Assembly (NCBI GenBank): GCA_030035585.1
Contig: CM057462.1
Coordinates: 63,336,734 to 63,400,733, forward strand
Origin: Dugong dugon
Taxonomy: Eukaryota; Chordata; Mammalia; Sirenia; Dugongidae
Length of the DNA stretch: 64,000 bases
Direction: 5' to 3'
Shown here in pieces: positions 1 through 10,195 of the stretch. Within the stretch, counting starts at the first letter, position 1; every line of letters starts with the position of its first letter. Under the pieces are notes generated by a model. The model ran no database searches and was not told the origin of the DNA. It saw nothing but the letters and a program-made list of their open reading frames with translations. Made by a program: the position numbers and the translations under genes.

Positions 1-45
1 TGTCCCACTCAAAGCAGATGCTAAAAATCTCTCTTGCTTCCTGTT

Positions 46-220
46 ATGCATTGAATTGTGCTTCCCCAAAATATGCGTTGGAATTCTAACCCCTATACCT
101 GTGGATGTAATCTAATGCAACATAATCACTATCTATAATGCAATCTAATGCAATGTAATTCATTAATCAGTTGATGTCTTATCCATGTAGGGTGGATCCT
201 AAACCTAATCACTTCTAAGT
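46..220 (+). mobile_element. Solitary MaLR-type LTR, 5' part
   Basis: The segment opens with the gaattgtg...ccccaaaa and 'ctaacccctatacctgtgg' blocks typical of ERVL-MaLR-like LTRs in mammals. Its other half lies at 1204-1446 and the two are separated by a DNA transposon. Sub-family assignment is from memory of the general LTR pattern and is uncertain; the split itself is visible. Confidence 0.6.
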
Positions 221-428
221 TACAAATAGTCCCCGACTCATGACAGAGTTCTGTTCTGCCAACTCGGTCATAAGTTGGTTCTGATATAAATCAAATACCT
301 CGTTTATTTTTTTTTAGTTTTCATTATTATTGCTTTTTATTATCAGTATCTTTATAAATCCAATCTTTGTCTTTGAGGGTTGGAAATGTTACATATAAAC
401 TTACAGTTATATTTTAATATGTACATAC

Positions 429-601
429 AAAAAAAAAAAACCAAACCAAACCTGTTGCCATTGAGTCGATTCCGACTCATAGCAACCCTATAGGACAGAG
501 TAGAATTCTTCCATAGAGTTTCCAAGGAGTGGCTGGTGGATTCAGACTGCCTGCCTTTTGATTAGCAGTCGAGCTCTTAACCACTGTGCCACCAATGCTC
601 C
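429..601 (-). mobile_element. AfroSINE (tRNA-type SINE)
   Basis: Read on the minus strand, the copy starts with the head 'ggagc...ggtggcacagtggttaag', continues through the 'gttctactctgtcctatagggt' type mid-section and ends in an A/CAA-rich tail. It sits between the two copies of a 113-bp duplication inside the Tigger element. Confidence 0.92.
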
Positions 602-789
602 ACATACATATATCAAAAAAAAAAAGTTGAATATCTTATTATTATTATTATTTTAGTTTTCATTATTACTGCCCATTATTATCAGTATCTATAAATTCAA
701 ACTTTATTTGTCTTTGGGGTTGGAAACATTACATATAAACTTATAGGTATATTTTAATACATACATGCATAAAAAATACACGAATCATA

Positions 790-1125
790 AAAATAAACCC
801 CGAAGATGAAGAAGAGCTGGACGACATTGGCATTGTGTCAGTTGCAGTAATAACTTCAGCTTGTGGAAGGTTCTGGATCATCTGGCTTATCCCTGAAAAT
901 GGGGATGCATTTCTAGTCAGAAAATTAGTGAGAGTTGTCTGTATGGTCCTTTTCTTCTTTTTCTTCATATATTTTGCATTAACATCTCACTGCTTCCCGA
1001 ATCTGCCTATTGACTTTAGCAAAGTAATCAGCATTTGGGTCCATGTTTTCAAGCAACTGAAACCCTGATTGACTTTAGAAAAAACTTCAGCTAATCCTTT
1101 CACTGTAAAATCACTGATGATAAGA
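790..1125 (-). pseudogene. Pogo/Tigger transposase C-terminal remnant
   Basis: Reading the minus strand from about 1125, the frame gives a stretch resembling the pogo/Tigger transposase C-terminus (residues FTVKGLAEVFSKVNQGF). A frame change follows, then the reading frame of 741-968 with an acidic/serine-rich tail. That tail contains QTTLTNFL, which fits the PCNA-interacting (PIP) pattern Q-x-x-hydrophobic-x-x-F-aromatic/hydrophobic. PIP-like motifs near the C-terminus have been described for pogo transposases. The catalytic DDE core and the N-terminal DNA-binding domain are absent, and stops and frameshifts interrupt the reading frame, so no active protein is made. The family call follows from these motifs together with the TA-flanked inverted repeats of the host element. 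Confidence 0.65.
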
Positions 1126-1203
1126 TGTACAAAAAAAAAAAAGGACAGTTGTAAGTGCAGTTCGTTGTAACTTGAATACGTCCTAAATCGGGGACTACCT
1201 GTA

Positions 1204-1446
1204 TGTAAAGAGCAGCAGAGACACACAGACATGTGTGCACAAACAGAGGAAGACAGATGCTGAGCAAGGGTAATCTACAAGCCAAGGACCCCAGGAATGC
1301 TCAGGGCTACCAACAAGGAAGGAGTACACATGGCCAAGACCCAGATTGGGACTTTTGGCCTCCAGAACTGTGAGAAAATAAATTTCTGTTCTTTAAAGCC
1401 ACCCACGTGAGTTATTTATGTTACAGCAGCACTGGGAAACTAAGAC
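1204..1446 (+). mobile_element. Solitary MaLR-type LTR, 3' part
   Basis: The block contains 'ggcctccagaactgtgag', an aataaa-type polyadenylation signal and an ending like 'ctgggaaactaagac', the usual end of MaLR-like LTRs. It is the continuation of the LTR that begins at 46. Confidence 0.65.
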
Positions 1447-1654
1447 ACTTCCTCCCACTCATCTCTTCTTTCTTTGGCTGTGCCCTTCTGAACTCTATTG
1501 ACATGGGACCCTCATCACTGAGTGCAGAGCCCGTAAGGCACCTTTCTTCTTTGACAGCCTTTCTTATAAGAATCAGCTCTCCTGGAATTTTTAAGAAAAG
1601 TTTGCTACATCTCTTGATCAGCAAAAATAGGATCATATTATCCATATTGTTCAG

Positions 1655-1862
1655 TTAACTCAATTTGTTTTTCACGTCTTGCTGTCTCAGGGATACATTT
1701 CCATGCCTGTGCATTCAAATCTACCAATTCCTTATTAAGTCTAGTGGCCTGTTCCTGAATAGGTGGTTTACAATGTATTTAACCACTCCCTTGCTGTTGG
1801 ACATTCAGTGGCTTCCAACTTTTGCTACTAAAAACAATGCTGCAATGAACACCTCTGACTTT
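1655..1862 (-). mobile_element. Old L1 3' fragment
   Basis: The minus strand reads like the end of L1 ORF2 and its 3' region: the plus-strand phrase 'tgctactaaaaacaatgctgcaatgaac' is the usual mark of this part of mammalian L1. It is short and diverged. Confidence 0.6.
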
Positions 1863-2205
1863 GAACTTTTATACCTTTTCTTTTGCTTCCACATGGACGT
1901 CTTAGCCTGCCCCAAGTTTTGTTGTTCTAGAAAGATGTCTGAGAAAGTTACTTTTTTTTCCCTCTTCCCCTCCAGCACATGCTTTCTTTGTTTTCTTTCT
2001 GTTCCTTTGGGAAACTCCACCCCACTCTCACTCCATGTGATGTGGGGAGGGGCTGCCATGATGTCCCACCCCCTGGCACAGGGACAGGCACATGACCAAA
2101 GCTGGCCAATCAGACCACCCCTTCCTATTGGCCACAATCCAGTCATTGTCACTGTCCATCCCCACTGCCCTTGCCCTAACACCACACTATTATTCCTCAC
2201 CCAGA
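1863..2205. other. Unassigned stretch
   Basis: The open frames here (including one of 205 codons at 1665-2282) run through repeat fragments and have no recognisable domain. Around 2104-2135 there are two oppositely oriented CCAAT-type motifs (ggccaatcag and cctattggcc), which may simply be part of an old repeat. Confidence 0.4.
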
Positions 2206-2600
2206 CCAGTGCAATTGCTTTCTCTGCTACCACTGCTTCCAGGCTGCCCAGCTCTCAGCCATTCTCAAACAGCGGCTCATAGTCTCTGACTCTCATTCCT
2301 GGGCTTAAAATCTGTCATCGACCCCCCTGGTTTATATAAACAAAGTCCCATGTCCTCAGTTGGCCATCCAGAGCCCGCAGGACCTGGCTCCTCCTTCCCT
2401 CTCCACTCTCTTTCACACATACCAAATTCCAGGCAGATTATACCACTTCCTTTTTTTCATTTTCCAGCTTCTATCCTTTTGCCCATCCATGCTCTTTACT
2501 CCACAGAAGTCTTACACCCCACCCCAAACAATGTAGGTCCACATCTTACCTAAGCTTTAAGACACAGCTCAAGGTCCCAAACCTCCCCTAGCACCAACAG
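2206..2600 (-). mobile_element. L2-type LINE 3' region
   Basis: The composition and phrases (ggacctggctcctcc, tgctctttactccacag, acacagctcaagg) match the diverged coding/3' region of L2 in the reverse direction. No reading frame survives. Confidence 0.5.
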
Positions 2601-3050
2601 GAAGTAATCAATTTCATCTTTCCTGGAGCTCCCTGAATGTGTTGGCAACCTTCCAACTTTTTTTCATTCCTTGGGGATCACGGGTTACAAAGGAACAGAA
2701 ACCCTACTTAAGACAGCTCAAATAAGGGGAGGGGATTATTGTAAGGATTGAATATATCGTAGAAACCAAACTCAGACGAATCCCCTGGGAATTAAAACTG
2801 GGACCTGGGAGACCATCAGAGATTGAGACAGACTCTCTCCAGCTCAGCAGGTACATGGCTTCCTCTCTCCACACTTGCATCTATTTCCTCATGTGTGATG
2901 GCAGTGCATGTACAGTACTTGCCTCCTCCCACTCCTATACTGGAAATGCTTTCACATTTACACTCCTCCCCAGGGTCTAACCCAGTGCCTTGAATACTGT
3001 AAACAGGAAAAAGCAAGCTAACACCATTTGTGCACTTACCATGTGTGATA
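2601..3050. other. No recognised feature
   Basis: The sequence is apparently single copy. I see no long open frame with a domain, no RNA gene and no clear repeat. Confidence 0.4.
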
Positions 3051-3215
3051 CCCAGTGATACATGTTTTCATATTCTTGTTTAATTTCCCAACTCACTCCA
3101 AGAAGAGGTACTATTATTTTCTCCATTTTACAGATGAGGAAACTGTAAAATGCCAGCAAGTGAGAGAAGTAGGATTTGAATCCAGGTCTGTTTGAATGAA
3201 TACAGTAACTCATTA
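3050..3215 (+). mobile_element. MIR SINE
   Basis: It carries the MIR core 'ttttacagatgaggaaactg' followed by 'ggatttgaatccaggtctg', a mammal-wide ancient SINE. Confidence 0.75.
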
Positions 3216-3499
3216 ATTAACAGAAAGGATTTTGAGGTCATTTATTCCAGATTCCTGCCTCTAGATAAGAATTATATTACCACCGCCATCCCCAGTTGAG
3301 AGGCAGCTAACTCTTTTCACCTTAAACAACTCCATGGTGAACCCACCTTTTGTCATCTACTCCAACGATTTTATCCCCCTTTACATCATGCATTTCTTCC
3401 TTCTGTTCAATTGTAATCATTTTGCTTGGAAGTCCCTTTCCTCTTGTCAGGCTTCTTCAGATTTGAAACCTGCTCTTGACTAGAAACTAGTCACCTGTT

Positions 3500-3650
3500 C
3501 TTTTTGCAATAGCCCTGTGAAGTAGATAAGAATCTCAAAGCCTAGGAGGTAAAGCAATTCAACTGAGGTCACACAGGGCAGACATGGTGAATCCAGAACT
3601 TGAACTCAGGCCTTTGGACTCTGAATGACCACTGACATTAATCACTTCAC
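3500..3650 (+). mobile_element. MIR SINE
   Basis: A second diverged MIR, recognised by 'gaggtcacacagggcag' and 'cttgaactcaggcctttg'. Confidence 0.65.
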
Positions 3651-4200
3651 ACCTCCCATTAAGTTTAAGCCACCGTGGTCTGTCTGGGACCTTGTAAGGA
3701 ACCAACTTAGCTGTTTCCAAAATGGATCAAGATAAAGGGGAATAAATAGAAAGGTTGGGAGAGGAATGCATGACAGGGAAACAGCTGTCTCTTAGGTAGA
3801 GGGTGGAGTGTGTGGGGGTAGAATGGAGAAGGACAGGGATCAGTCTGGAAATTGAAGATAGTAAGGAGAAAAGACAATATTAAGAATCATGCTCTTCATC
3901 ACAGAAATCTCAGTGAAGGAAACTTAGAAGGTAATAAATTTGTTGACCAAAAGCCAACTTTCTCAGTGTGACAGAAAATACATAGTATATCAAAATACAC
4001 ATGAAAGAAACCTTAGGTTTGGGAATAGATGTAGGAAATACTCTAACAGGGATCAACCCTAACCTTGACTTACACGTAGGTAATTTCCATGTGGTATACA
4101 CTGACTACTTTGTCACCAGTCATCTTCCAAGGGCCACTCATAGTCTAAATTTCTCAATCACTCTTTCATCCAAGTGGGATCATTTTACCAGGCCCTGGCT
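3651..4200. other. No recognised feature
   Basis: Unique-looking DNA upstream of an RTE 3' end. No coding signal or RNA gene is visible. Confidence 0.4.
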
Positions 4201-4611
4201 AGTCACTTTGAGGACTAAGTTGCCCCTGATGCAAGCCATTGTACTTTCAGTCACCTCATGTGCATGGGAAAGCTGGACAATGAATAAGGAAGACCAAAGA
4301 AGAACTGATGCCTTTGAATTATAGTGTTGGTGAAGAATATTGACTATACCATGGACTGCCAGAAGAATGAACAAATCTGTCTTAGAAGGGAGGATAACAG
4401 GATTTCATCTCACTTACTTTGGATGTGTTATCAGGAGGGACCAGTCCCTGGAGAAGGACACCCTTCTTGGTAAAGTAGAGGGTCAGTGAAAAAGAGGAAG
4501 ACCCTCAACGACTGTGAGGATGGCACAGGACTGGGCAGTGTTTCAGTCTTTCCTGCATAGGGTCTCTGTGAGTTGGAACCAACTTGACAGCACCTAACAA
4601 CAACAACAGCT
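4201..4611 (+). mobile_element. RTE (BovB-like) LINE, 3' end
   Basis: It matches the last 400 bp or so of the larger RTE at 44,950-48,310: the ORF end ('gctggacaatgaataaggaag'), then 'gagaaggaca...cttggtaaagtagagggtcag', then the 'cacctaacaacaacaac' tail. The copy is 5'-truncated, as expected for target-primed reverse transcription, and has an internal deletion before the tail. No coding capacity remains. Confidence 0.85.
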
Positions 4612-5029
4612 AGTGGAAGTGGACATCAGTGACAAAAAAAACAAAAACAAAAAAAACCCTATGAAATACATCCGTCAATATCTTTCATGATCTCCTGTCC
4701 CTGGTCAGAATGGAACAGAGTCTCTCAGGGCAATCTTGGGAATACTGCCCTGAACACAAACGATTGTGAGATGGAAGGAGACAGGGTCTATGTGGAGCAG
4801 GGTTTTACTCCTCTACCTCTAATACTTAAAACTTTTTGTGAGGAAGAAATAAACATATTCTTTACTGAGATTTTACTGGTTTGGGTGTACTTGTTACTAA
4901 CATATTACAGCCATCCCTCAGCTAGTGCACCCTTGAATAATGACTTCTGTGATAACTCAGCACTTGGTGTATATTACAGATATTGCAAAGGACAAACCCC
5001 TAACAATATCTTGAAAGATCATAAGCATT
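4612..5029. other. Unassigned stretch before the zinc-finger remnant
   Basis: A 121-codon open frame (4687-5052) runs through here. Only its final residues fit the zinc-finger pattern that follows; the rest matches nothing I recognise. Confidence 0.4.
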
Positions 5030-5275
5030 TATTCACAACTCTTCGTTATTAATGAGATATATGTAGGGAGAAATCCAATGTTTCCATATATATATGAAAG
5101 TCTTTACCAAGAAATGATGTCTCATTGAATATCAGGTAGTTAAGGGTATAAATGTTTTGTATGTGTGAAAGTTTTCAATAAACCTTCATATCTTATTATT
5201 TATCAATGAGTGTTCTGAGGGGAAAACTGTCAATTTGAGAAATGTAAGTAAAAGCCTTTATCTAAAAACTTTTAT
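5030..5275 (+). pseudogene. Decayed C2H2 zinc-finger array fragment
   Basis: Translation in changing frames gives repeated C2H2 finger signatures. The first has a helix and linker remnant ending in VGRNP (compare the TGEKP linker). The second is KVFTKK followed by LIEYQ. The third is YKCFVCVKVF then LIIYQ with a GEK-like linker. The fourth is GEN...EKCK followed by a shifted KAF block. The nucleotide blocks 'aaagttttc' (5167) and 'aaagccttt' (5251) are exactly 84 bp apart, the length of one 28-residue finger; the preceding block at 5097 is 70 bp upstream, implying a 14-bp loss. Several stops (including tga in the linker position) and frame shifts show it is dead. The style suggests a KRAB-type zinc-finger gene, but no KRAB exon is seen. 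It could be a retrocopy or a relic of a gene cluster. Confidence 0.6.
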
Positions 5276-6019
5276 CAGAACTCTTATGTCATGTATAATA
5301 TCAAAACATTTAATAACATATAACAAAATATTCATAGACATTCATTAGAATAGGAAAATTTTTAAAGGCCAGAAAAACTTGTGTAATTAAAACAACAGTA
5401 TCAATTTGTTTGTGAGTATTCTGTAGTGTTTCCTATGTGAGTATGTATATGTGCATACCACTTAGCTATTTGATTATGGTTTGGAACCCAACATCACTGC
5501 AGTAGAATTATGTTCCCTTCACTTCATTATTATTATAATATAAGCTATGATTTCCCACAAGTATATTAACAACAAATAAACTCTTCCTGGGAAATAACTG
5601 AAAGGTCTAAAATACCATCCCACATCTTCTTGTCTTCTGGTTTGTGTGTATAGGAAAAACCATTTCTGAACTGCCTCCTTAGCAAAGAAGGCAAACATTT
5701 TCTGTAAACGTTTGTATTGTCTCAGGGTTTGCAATGCATTTTGTTGAAACAGTATTTATAGAAAATATGCAAAGATCACATACACAATTGTTTGTAAAAC
5801 AAGCCTGATTTTAAGAGCAACTGTGAACAGTGGTGGTCAGTAAGAAAAACTCTCCTTCCTCCTATTCCTGATAAGTTCCCTGAGGTGCCTACATAAAGAG
5901 GACTGATTAAATCTTAATTCTATAACCCCTGCAGTATCTGCAAGTTGTACTTTCTTATGATAGAATGCCATATGGTGTACTCTGCAGTTTTCTTTCTGGT
6001 GTTGACATAGTGGCTGAGA
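5276..6019. other. AT-rich single-copy stretch
   Basis: No domain-bearing frame, RNA gene or repeat is evident. A 71-codon minus-strand frame at 5519-5734 has no recognisable motif. Confidence 0.4.
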
Positions 6020-6170
6020 ACATGTACTTGGAGCCAGACTACCTGTTCTGAAATTTTTAATCCCTGTGGGACATTGGGTAGGTTACATAAACTGTACCTT
6101 AGCTTCCTTATTTGCAAACTGGAGATGATGTCATTTCCCTCATCAGGGTATTATGAGGATTAAAATTGTT
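6020..6170 (+). mobile_element. MIR SINE
   Basis: It shows the MIR order: 'gagccagactacctg', 'acattgggtaggtta', 'tatttgcaaactggagatgatg', 'tatgaggattaaaa'. Confidence 0.7.
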
Positions 6171-6347
6171 TATCTAAAGCAAGTGGAAGAATGTATGGCA
6201 TCTGGTAAACTTTATGTACATGTTAAGTATTGTTATTATTACTACCACCATCATAATGGTCAGTATTTCTTGAATTTGCATGAGTAAAATGTTAGAAGAT
6301 TGAACAGAAGAAAAAGAATCATGCTCTTTACTATGGCCTACAAGTAG

Positions 6348-6415
6348 GGTGGCCATATAGTCATGCTGGAATAATAACTTAAACTAGGACTATTCCAGGC
6401 AAACTGGAACATATT
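6348..6415. mobile_element. MER53-like DNA transposon half
   Basis: It begins 'agggtggccatatag' and contains 'ggactattccaggcaaactgg', the terminal and inner blocks of small palindromic MER53-type elements. Only one half is present. The name is from memory. Confidence 0.45.
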
Positions 6416-6417
6416 TC

Positions 6418-6715
6418 CACCCTGCCTAAAAGGCTCTTCCTGATCTGCCTCCTTCCTACCTTTCTGAACTTATCTCCTTCCATCCTCCTCCTCATTTCAT
6501 TATGCCTCTGGCATGCTGGCCTTCTTGATCTTTTGTGAACATCTCAGGAGGTTGATACCCAGGACCTTTGCACTTGTTCCCTCTGCCTGAGATGTTCTTC
6601 CCCCATATCTTCACCTGGCTCTTCCTCTTGTCATCCAGGTCTCAGCTTTCATGTTACCTCCCAACAAACACTTTTCTGATCCCCTAATGTAAGGTAATCC
6701 CTTACCTACAGTCAC
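6418..6715 (-). mobile_element. L2-type LINE 3' region
   Basis: The reverse-oriented L2 signature 'ggacctttgcacttgttccctctgcctgagatgttctt...' is recognisable in parts. It is heavily diverged and has no open frame. Confidence 0.65.
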
Positions 6716-6727
6716 TCTCTATTCTAG

Positions 6728-7295
6728 GTATCTATTGTTGTGTAATAAATAACCCCCAAATTTAGTGGCTTATACAACAACAATCATTGTATCATGTCTC
6801 ACAGTTTCTGGGAGCTAAGAAGTTGGGAAGGGTTCATCTGGGCAGTTCTGGATCTCTCATGTAGTCGCAGTAATGTGGCTGCAGCTGGAACAGCGGAAAG
6901 GCTGGAGCAGCTGGAGGCTGGCTGGCTGGGCATCTGTCTCTCTGTTTATGTGGTCTCAGGGTCTCTCCATGTGGTCTCTTGGAGAAGCCTAATTTAGGCT
7001 TCCTCACAACATGGCGCCCTGAGGGCAGTTGGACTATTTTCATGGCACCCAGGGCTCCCGGGCAAATGTTTTTTCACACAAGGCAGAAACAGCATCATCT
7101 TTTCTCACCAAACTTGGAACTCACACGGTTTCTCTGCCACCACATTCTGTTGGGTACAAGTGAGTCACAAGTCTGCTCAGATTCAAGGGGAGGGGAATTT
7201 GATTCTTTACAGGGGCTTGACAAGGTTCTAGAAGGACACCTGGTATCAGAGATATTGTTGTGATCATCTTTGCAAAATACATTCTGCCACACTCT
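6728..7295 (-). mobile_element. MaLR-type LTR
   Basis: The block 'ttagtggcttatacaacaacaatcat', followed by 'ctcacagtttctgggagc' and later 'agattcaaggggaggggaa' before 'cattctgccaca', is the common reverse-oriented pattern of an old mammalian ERVL-MaLR LTR. It includes an 'acatggcgccctgagg' block. Subfamily not assigned. Confidence 0.55.
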
Positions 7296-7386
7296 TATAG
7301 TATACTGTGAGACTTATCAGTTCTGGAAATTGCCTTAATTATGCATTTTTAAATTGTTTAATATCTTTCCCCCAACCCCACACCAA

Positions 7387-7532
7387 ATAAAAAAACAAAC
7401 CCACTGCCGTTGAGTTGATTCAGTCTCATAGCAACCCTATAGGACAGAGTAGAACTGCCCTATAGGGTTTCCAATGCTGTAAATCTTTACAGAAGCCATT
7501 GAGTGCTTTAGCCGTTGCACCACCAGGGCTCC
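7387..7532 (-). mobile_element. AfroSINE
   Basis: Minus-strand copy with A-rich tail, 'ctcatagcaaccctataggac' reverse mid-section and head ending 'ccaccagggctcc'. It has an internal deletion between the mid-section and the head. Confidence 0.9.
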
Positions 7533-8253
7533 TTCCTTCACCTCCATCCCACTAGAACATAAGACCTATGGAGGAAGCAACCTTTTATGAGTCGCCTCTG
7601 TATTCCTAGCGCTAGCCTTATAGTAGGCACATGAAATTTTTATTGAAACGATGAATGAAATGCTACAAAGTACTCCAGAGACATGAGATAGCCTCTCAGA
7701 GTTCCTGCAGCTCTAGTCTTCCAGAAGCTACTGAAAAAGCATCATTAGAAACTTTGAAATATATTTTCTGGGTTGTTCTGTGGGTTGGAGTCCTGGGCTT
7801 CATTAACCTGAGTGTCCCAGACTCCAGGCTCCAACTGCCTCTCGGCTGCCCTGCTCAGTGTTGGCATCAGGGCACACACAGGCCCTTTGAGGTCCCTCAG
7901 AGGGGCCAGACATCCCCAAGTATCTGCCTCCAGCCTTGCCTTGGCTTGCAGACACTTCCCTTCAGTGAAGGACATACCATTTTCTCAGGAAGCTTGATTC
8001 AGGGGACAGTGCCCATCTACTCTGAGCTCCTGGACCTTCCAGGAAATACTTCTTGCTGGTCTTTTGGGTCTGAAAGAAAATTTTACTAAAGCTTTTCTAC
8101 AAAGGCCATCTATGAACCCACACCCAGAACTCACCCGACAAACACTTGTTAATGGGTCAATGCAGAGGATAGAACTGAAAAAACCCTGCTCATGTGAAAT
8201 TCACATTCCAACAGGGAGACAAATGACCACCTTAATGTTCTTGAATGTATACC
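7533..8253. other. Mostly unassigned stretch
   Basis: Open frames of up to 144 codons (7655-8089) occur by chance in a GC-richer stretch. They have no domain, overlap on both strands and lack splice-site support. Confidence 0.4.
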
Positions 8254-8461
8254 CTGCTGTTGTTAGCTGCCACTGAGTTGATTCTGATTCATGGCGACCC
8301 CATGTATGCAGTATAGAATTGCTCCATAGGGTTTTCAAGGCTGTGAACTTTCAGAAGCAGATCGTCAGGCCTGTCTTCCAAGGCAGCTCTGGGTGGGTTG
8401 GAATCGCCAACCTTTCAGGCAGTAATTGAGCACTCATCTGTTTATGCCACCCAGGGACCCC
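8254..8461 (-). mobile_element. AfroSINE, older subtype
   Basis: A full-length copy flanked by the target duplication gaatgtataYcc (8243-8253 and 8462-8473). This subtype carries 'cttggaagacaggcctg' in the middle instead of the 'gtaaagattacagcc' block, and has a (caaca)-type tail. Confidence 0.9.
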
Positions 8462-8599
8462 GAATGTATATCCTAGTGCACGTAAATATGAATTTCAGAG
8501 GCACGCCCTAGGCGATTCTGATTTGAGGCAGGTTGTCCATGACCCATACTGGGTCTAACACTAACCTAGCAACTGTAATGAAGTAGTGGTAAAAGAGGA

Positions 8600-8990
8600 G
8601 TGTGTGGTTTATACTGAAGGTGAGAGAAGGCTCTTTGAACAGGTGGTCGTACAGTTCTGCCCTGAGATCTCAATCGTGTAAAGATAAGATGGAGAAGAGT
8701 GTTTCAGGCAGGGGGAACGGTAGGAACAGAGGTGTGAGAGTGGTTGGAGCACAGAGTGTAGGAGAGGTGGTGGCAGGAGATGAGGCTGATAATGAGGTTT
8801 GGAGTCCACTCAGGCAGTGTGGTCAGGTGCTGGTGAAGGCCATGCCTTTCAGAGTCAGATAGACTTAGAGCTGGTTGCACACTCAGGTACTTAGATGTTC
8901 TGCAACTCTGGGGCACAGTCACATAACCTCACCTAAACTCAGTCTCTGCATCTAGAAAAATAAAAGGGGAAGGGGTGGTGATAGTCACAT
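8600..8990 (+). mobile_element. Old interspersed repeat plus MIR
   Basis: 8600-8845 resembles a common ancient repeat also seen near 12.8, 21.9, 22.7 and 39.9 kb ('aggtgagagaagg', 'gagatgaggctgataatgagg'); I do not name it. 8845-8990 is a diverged MIR ('agagtcagatagactt', 'ctcagtctctgcatctag'). Confidence 0.45.
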
Positions 8991-9448
8991 TGTATGAGTT
9001 TTCTACTGCTGCTGTAAAAAATTACCACAAACTTAGTGGCTTCAAAGAACAGGAACTTCTGGAAGTCAGAAGTCCAATATGTGTCTCACAGGGCTAAGAT
9101 CAAGGTCTCGACAGAGCTGTGTTCCTCCTAGACGCTCTAGAGAAGAATCTGTCCCTCGTCTTTTTCAGCTTCTAGAAGGCTGCCCATATTCCTTGGCTTA
9201 CAGCCACATCATTCCAACCTCTGCTTCTGCCGTCACATCTCTTTCTCTAATTCTGAGCCCCCTGCCTCCCTCTTTCACTTATAAGGACCCTTGTGACTAC
9301 ATTGGACTTACCAGGATAATCTCCACATCCCCAAATCCTTAACTTAATCATACCTGTAAAGTCCCTTTTAACATACAACATATTCAAAGGCTTGGGGAGT
9401 TAGGATGCAGACATTATTTGGGGGCCCTTATTCTGGCTGCCACATGTG
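8991..9448 (-). mobile_element. MaLR-type LTR
   Basis: 'ttttctactgctgctgtaaaaaattaccacaaacttagtgg' and later 'ccttggcttacagccacatcattccaacctctgc' are reverse-oriented blocks of the same broad LTR type as 12,382-12,786. The far end is degenerate. Confidence 0.6.
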
Positions 9449-9654
9449 TCTGCTTCACTGAGTTGTAAAGATTAAAAGAGACAACGTATGTAAAGGACTA
9501 AGCCCTTGCCTGACACATGGAACATGCTAGCTAGATGTCACGTTGCCATTCTTACCAAGAGTTGTACAGCCAAAACAAGAGGTTTGGACAGGGAAAGATA
9601 CTACTTTAAAAAAAAAAAAAAAAAACCAGTTTTAGTCCTTTTAAGAATGACTTT

Positions 9655-10195
9655 TCCTCAAAAAGTTCAACACAGAATTATCATATGATGCAGCAATTCC
9701 ATCCCAAAAGATTTGAAAGCAGGAATGCAAACAGATACTGGTACACCAATATCCATTGCGACACTATCCACAATAGCCAAAAGATGGCAACGACCCAAGT
9801 GTCCATCAGGAGACGAATGGGTAAACAAAAGGTCATATAGCCATACAAGGAATATTCAGCCATAAAGAGAAATAAAATTTTTATGCACGCTACAACATGG
9901 ATGAGCCTTAAAAATATGCTGAGTGAAAGAAGCCACATACAAAAGAATATATATGATTCCACTTATATGAAGTATCTAGAATAAGCAAATGCATAGAAAT
10001 AAGTTTATTAGTGATTACCAGGGTGAGTGGGAGGGAGTAAGGGGAGGTATTGCTTAAAGGACATTGAGTTTCTGTTGAGGATGATGGAAAAATTTGGAAA
10101 CGGATAGTAGTGATGGTTGTACATCTTTACACATAAAGATGATTAAAATGGCAAATGTTTTGTTATGTGTATAATTTACCATACACACATACACT
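9655..10195 (+). mobile_element. Old L1 (L1M-type) 3' end
   Basis: It reads through the end of ORF2 ('caatagccaaaagatggcaac', 'gtccatcaggagacgaatgg', 'ttcagccataaagagaaataa') into the 3' region. Coding capacity is lost. Confidence 0.8.

Larger units (their letters stand above)
223..1201 (-). mobile_element. Tigger/pogo-type DNA transposon, internally deleted
   Basis: Both ends carry an imperfect terminal inverted repeat of about 22 bp (17 of 22 matching, core tagtccccga), and each end is flanked by the dinucleotide TA (221-222 and 1202-1203). TA target duplication is the rule for Tc1/mariner/pogo transposons. The minus strand encodes decayed C-terminal transposase sequence (see 790-1125). 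The element has split an LTR, so it is younger than that LTR. It was itself hit by an AfroSINE. Its left half contains a direct duplication of about 113 bp (316-428 and 655-768), with the SINE between the copies. Family level is well supported; I do not name the subfamily. Confidence 0.8.

Noticed and set aside
1665-2282. 205-codon open frame
   Set aside because: It starts in an old L1 fragment and ends in L2-like sequence; low-complexity, no domain, and a long opposing frame overlaps it.
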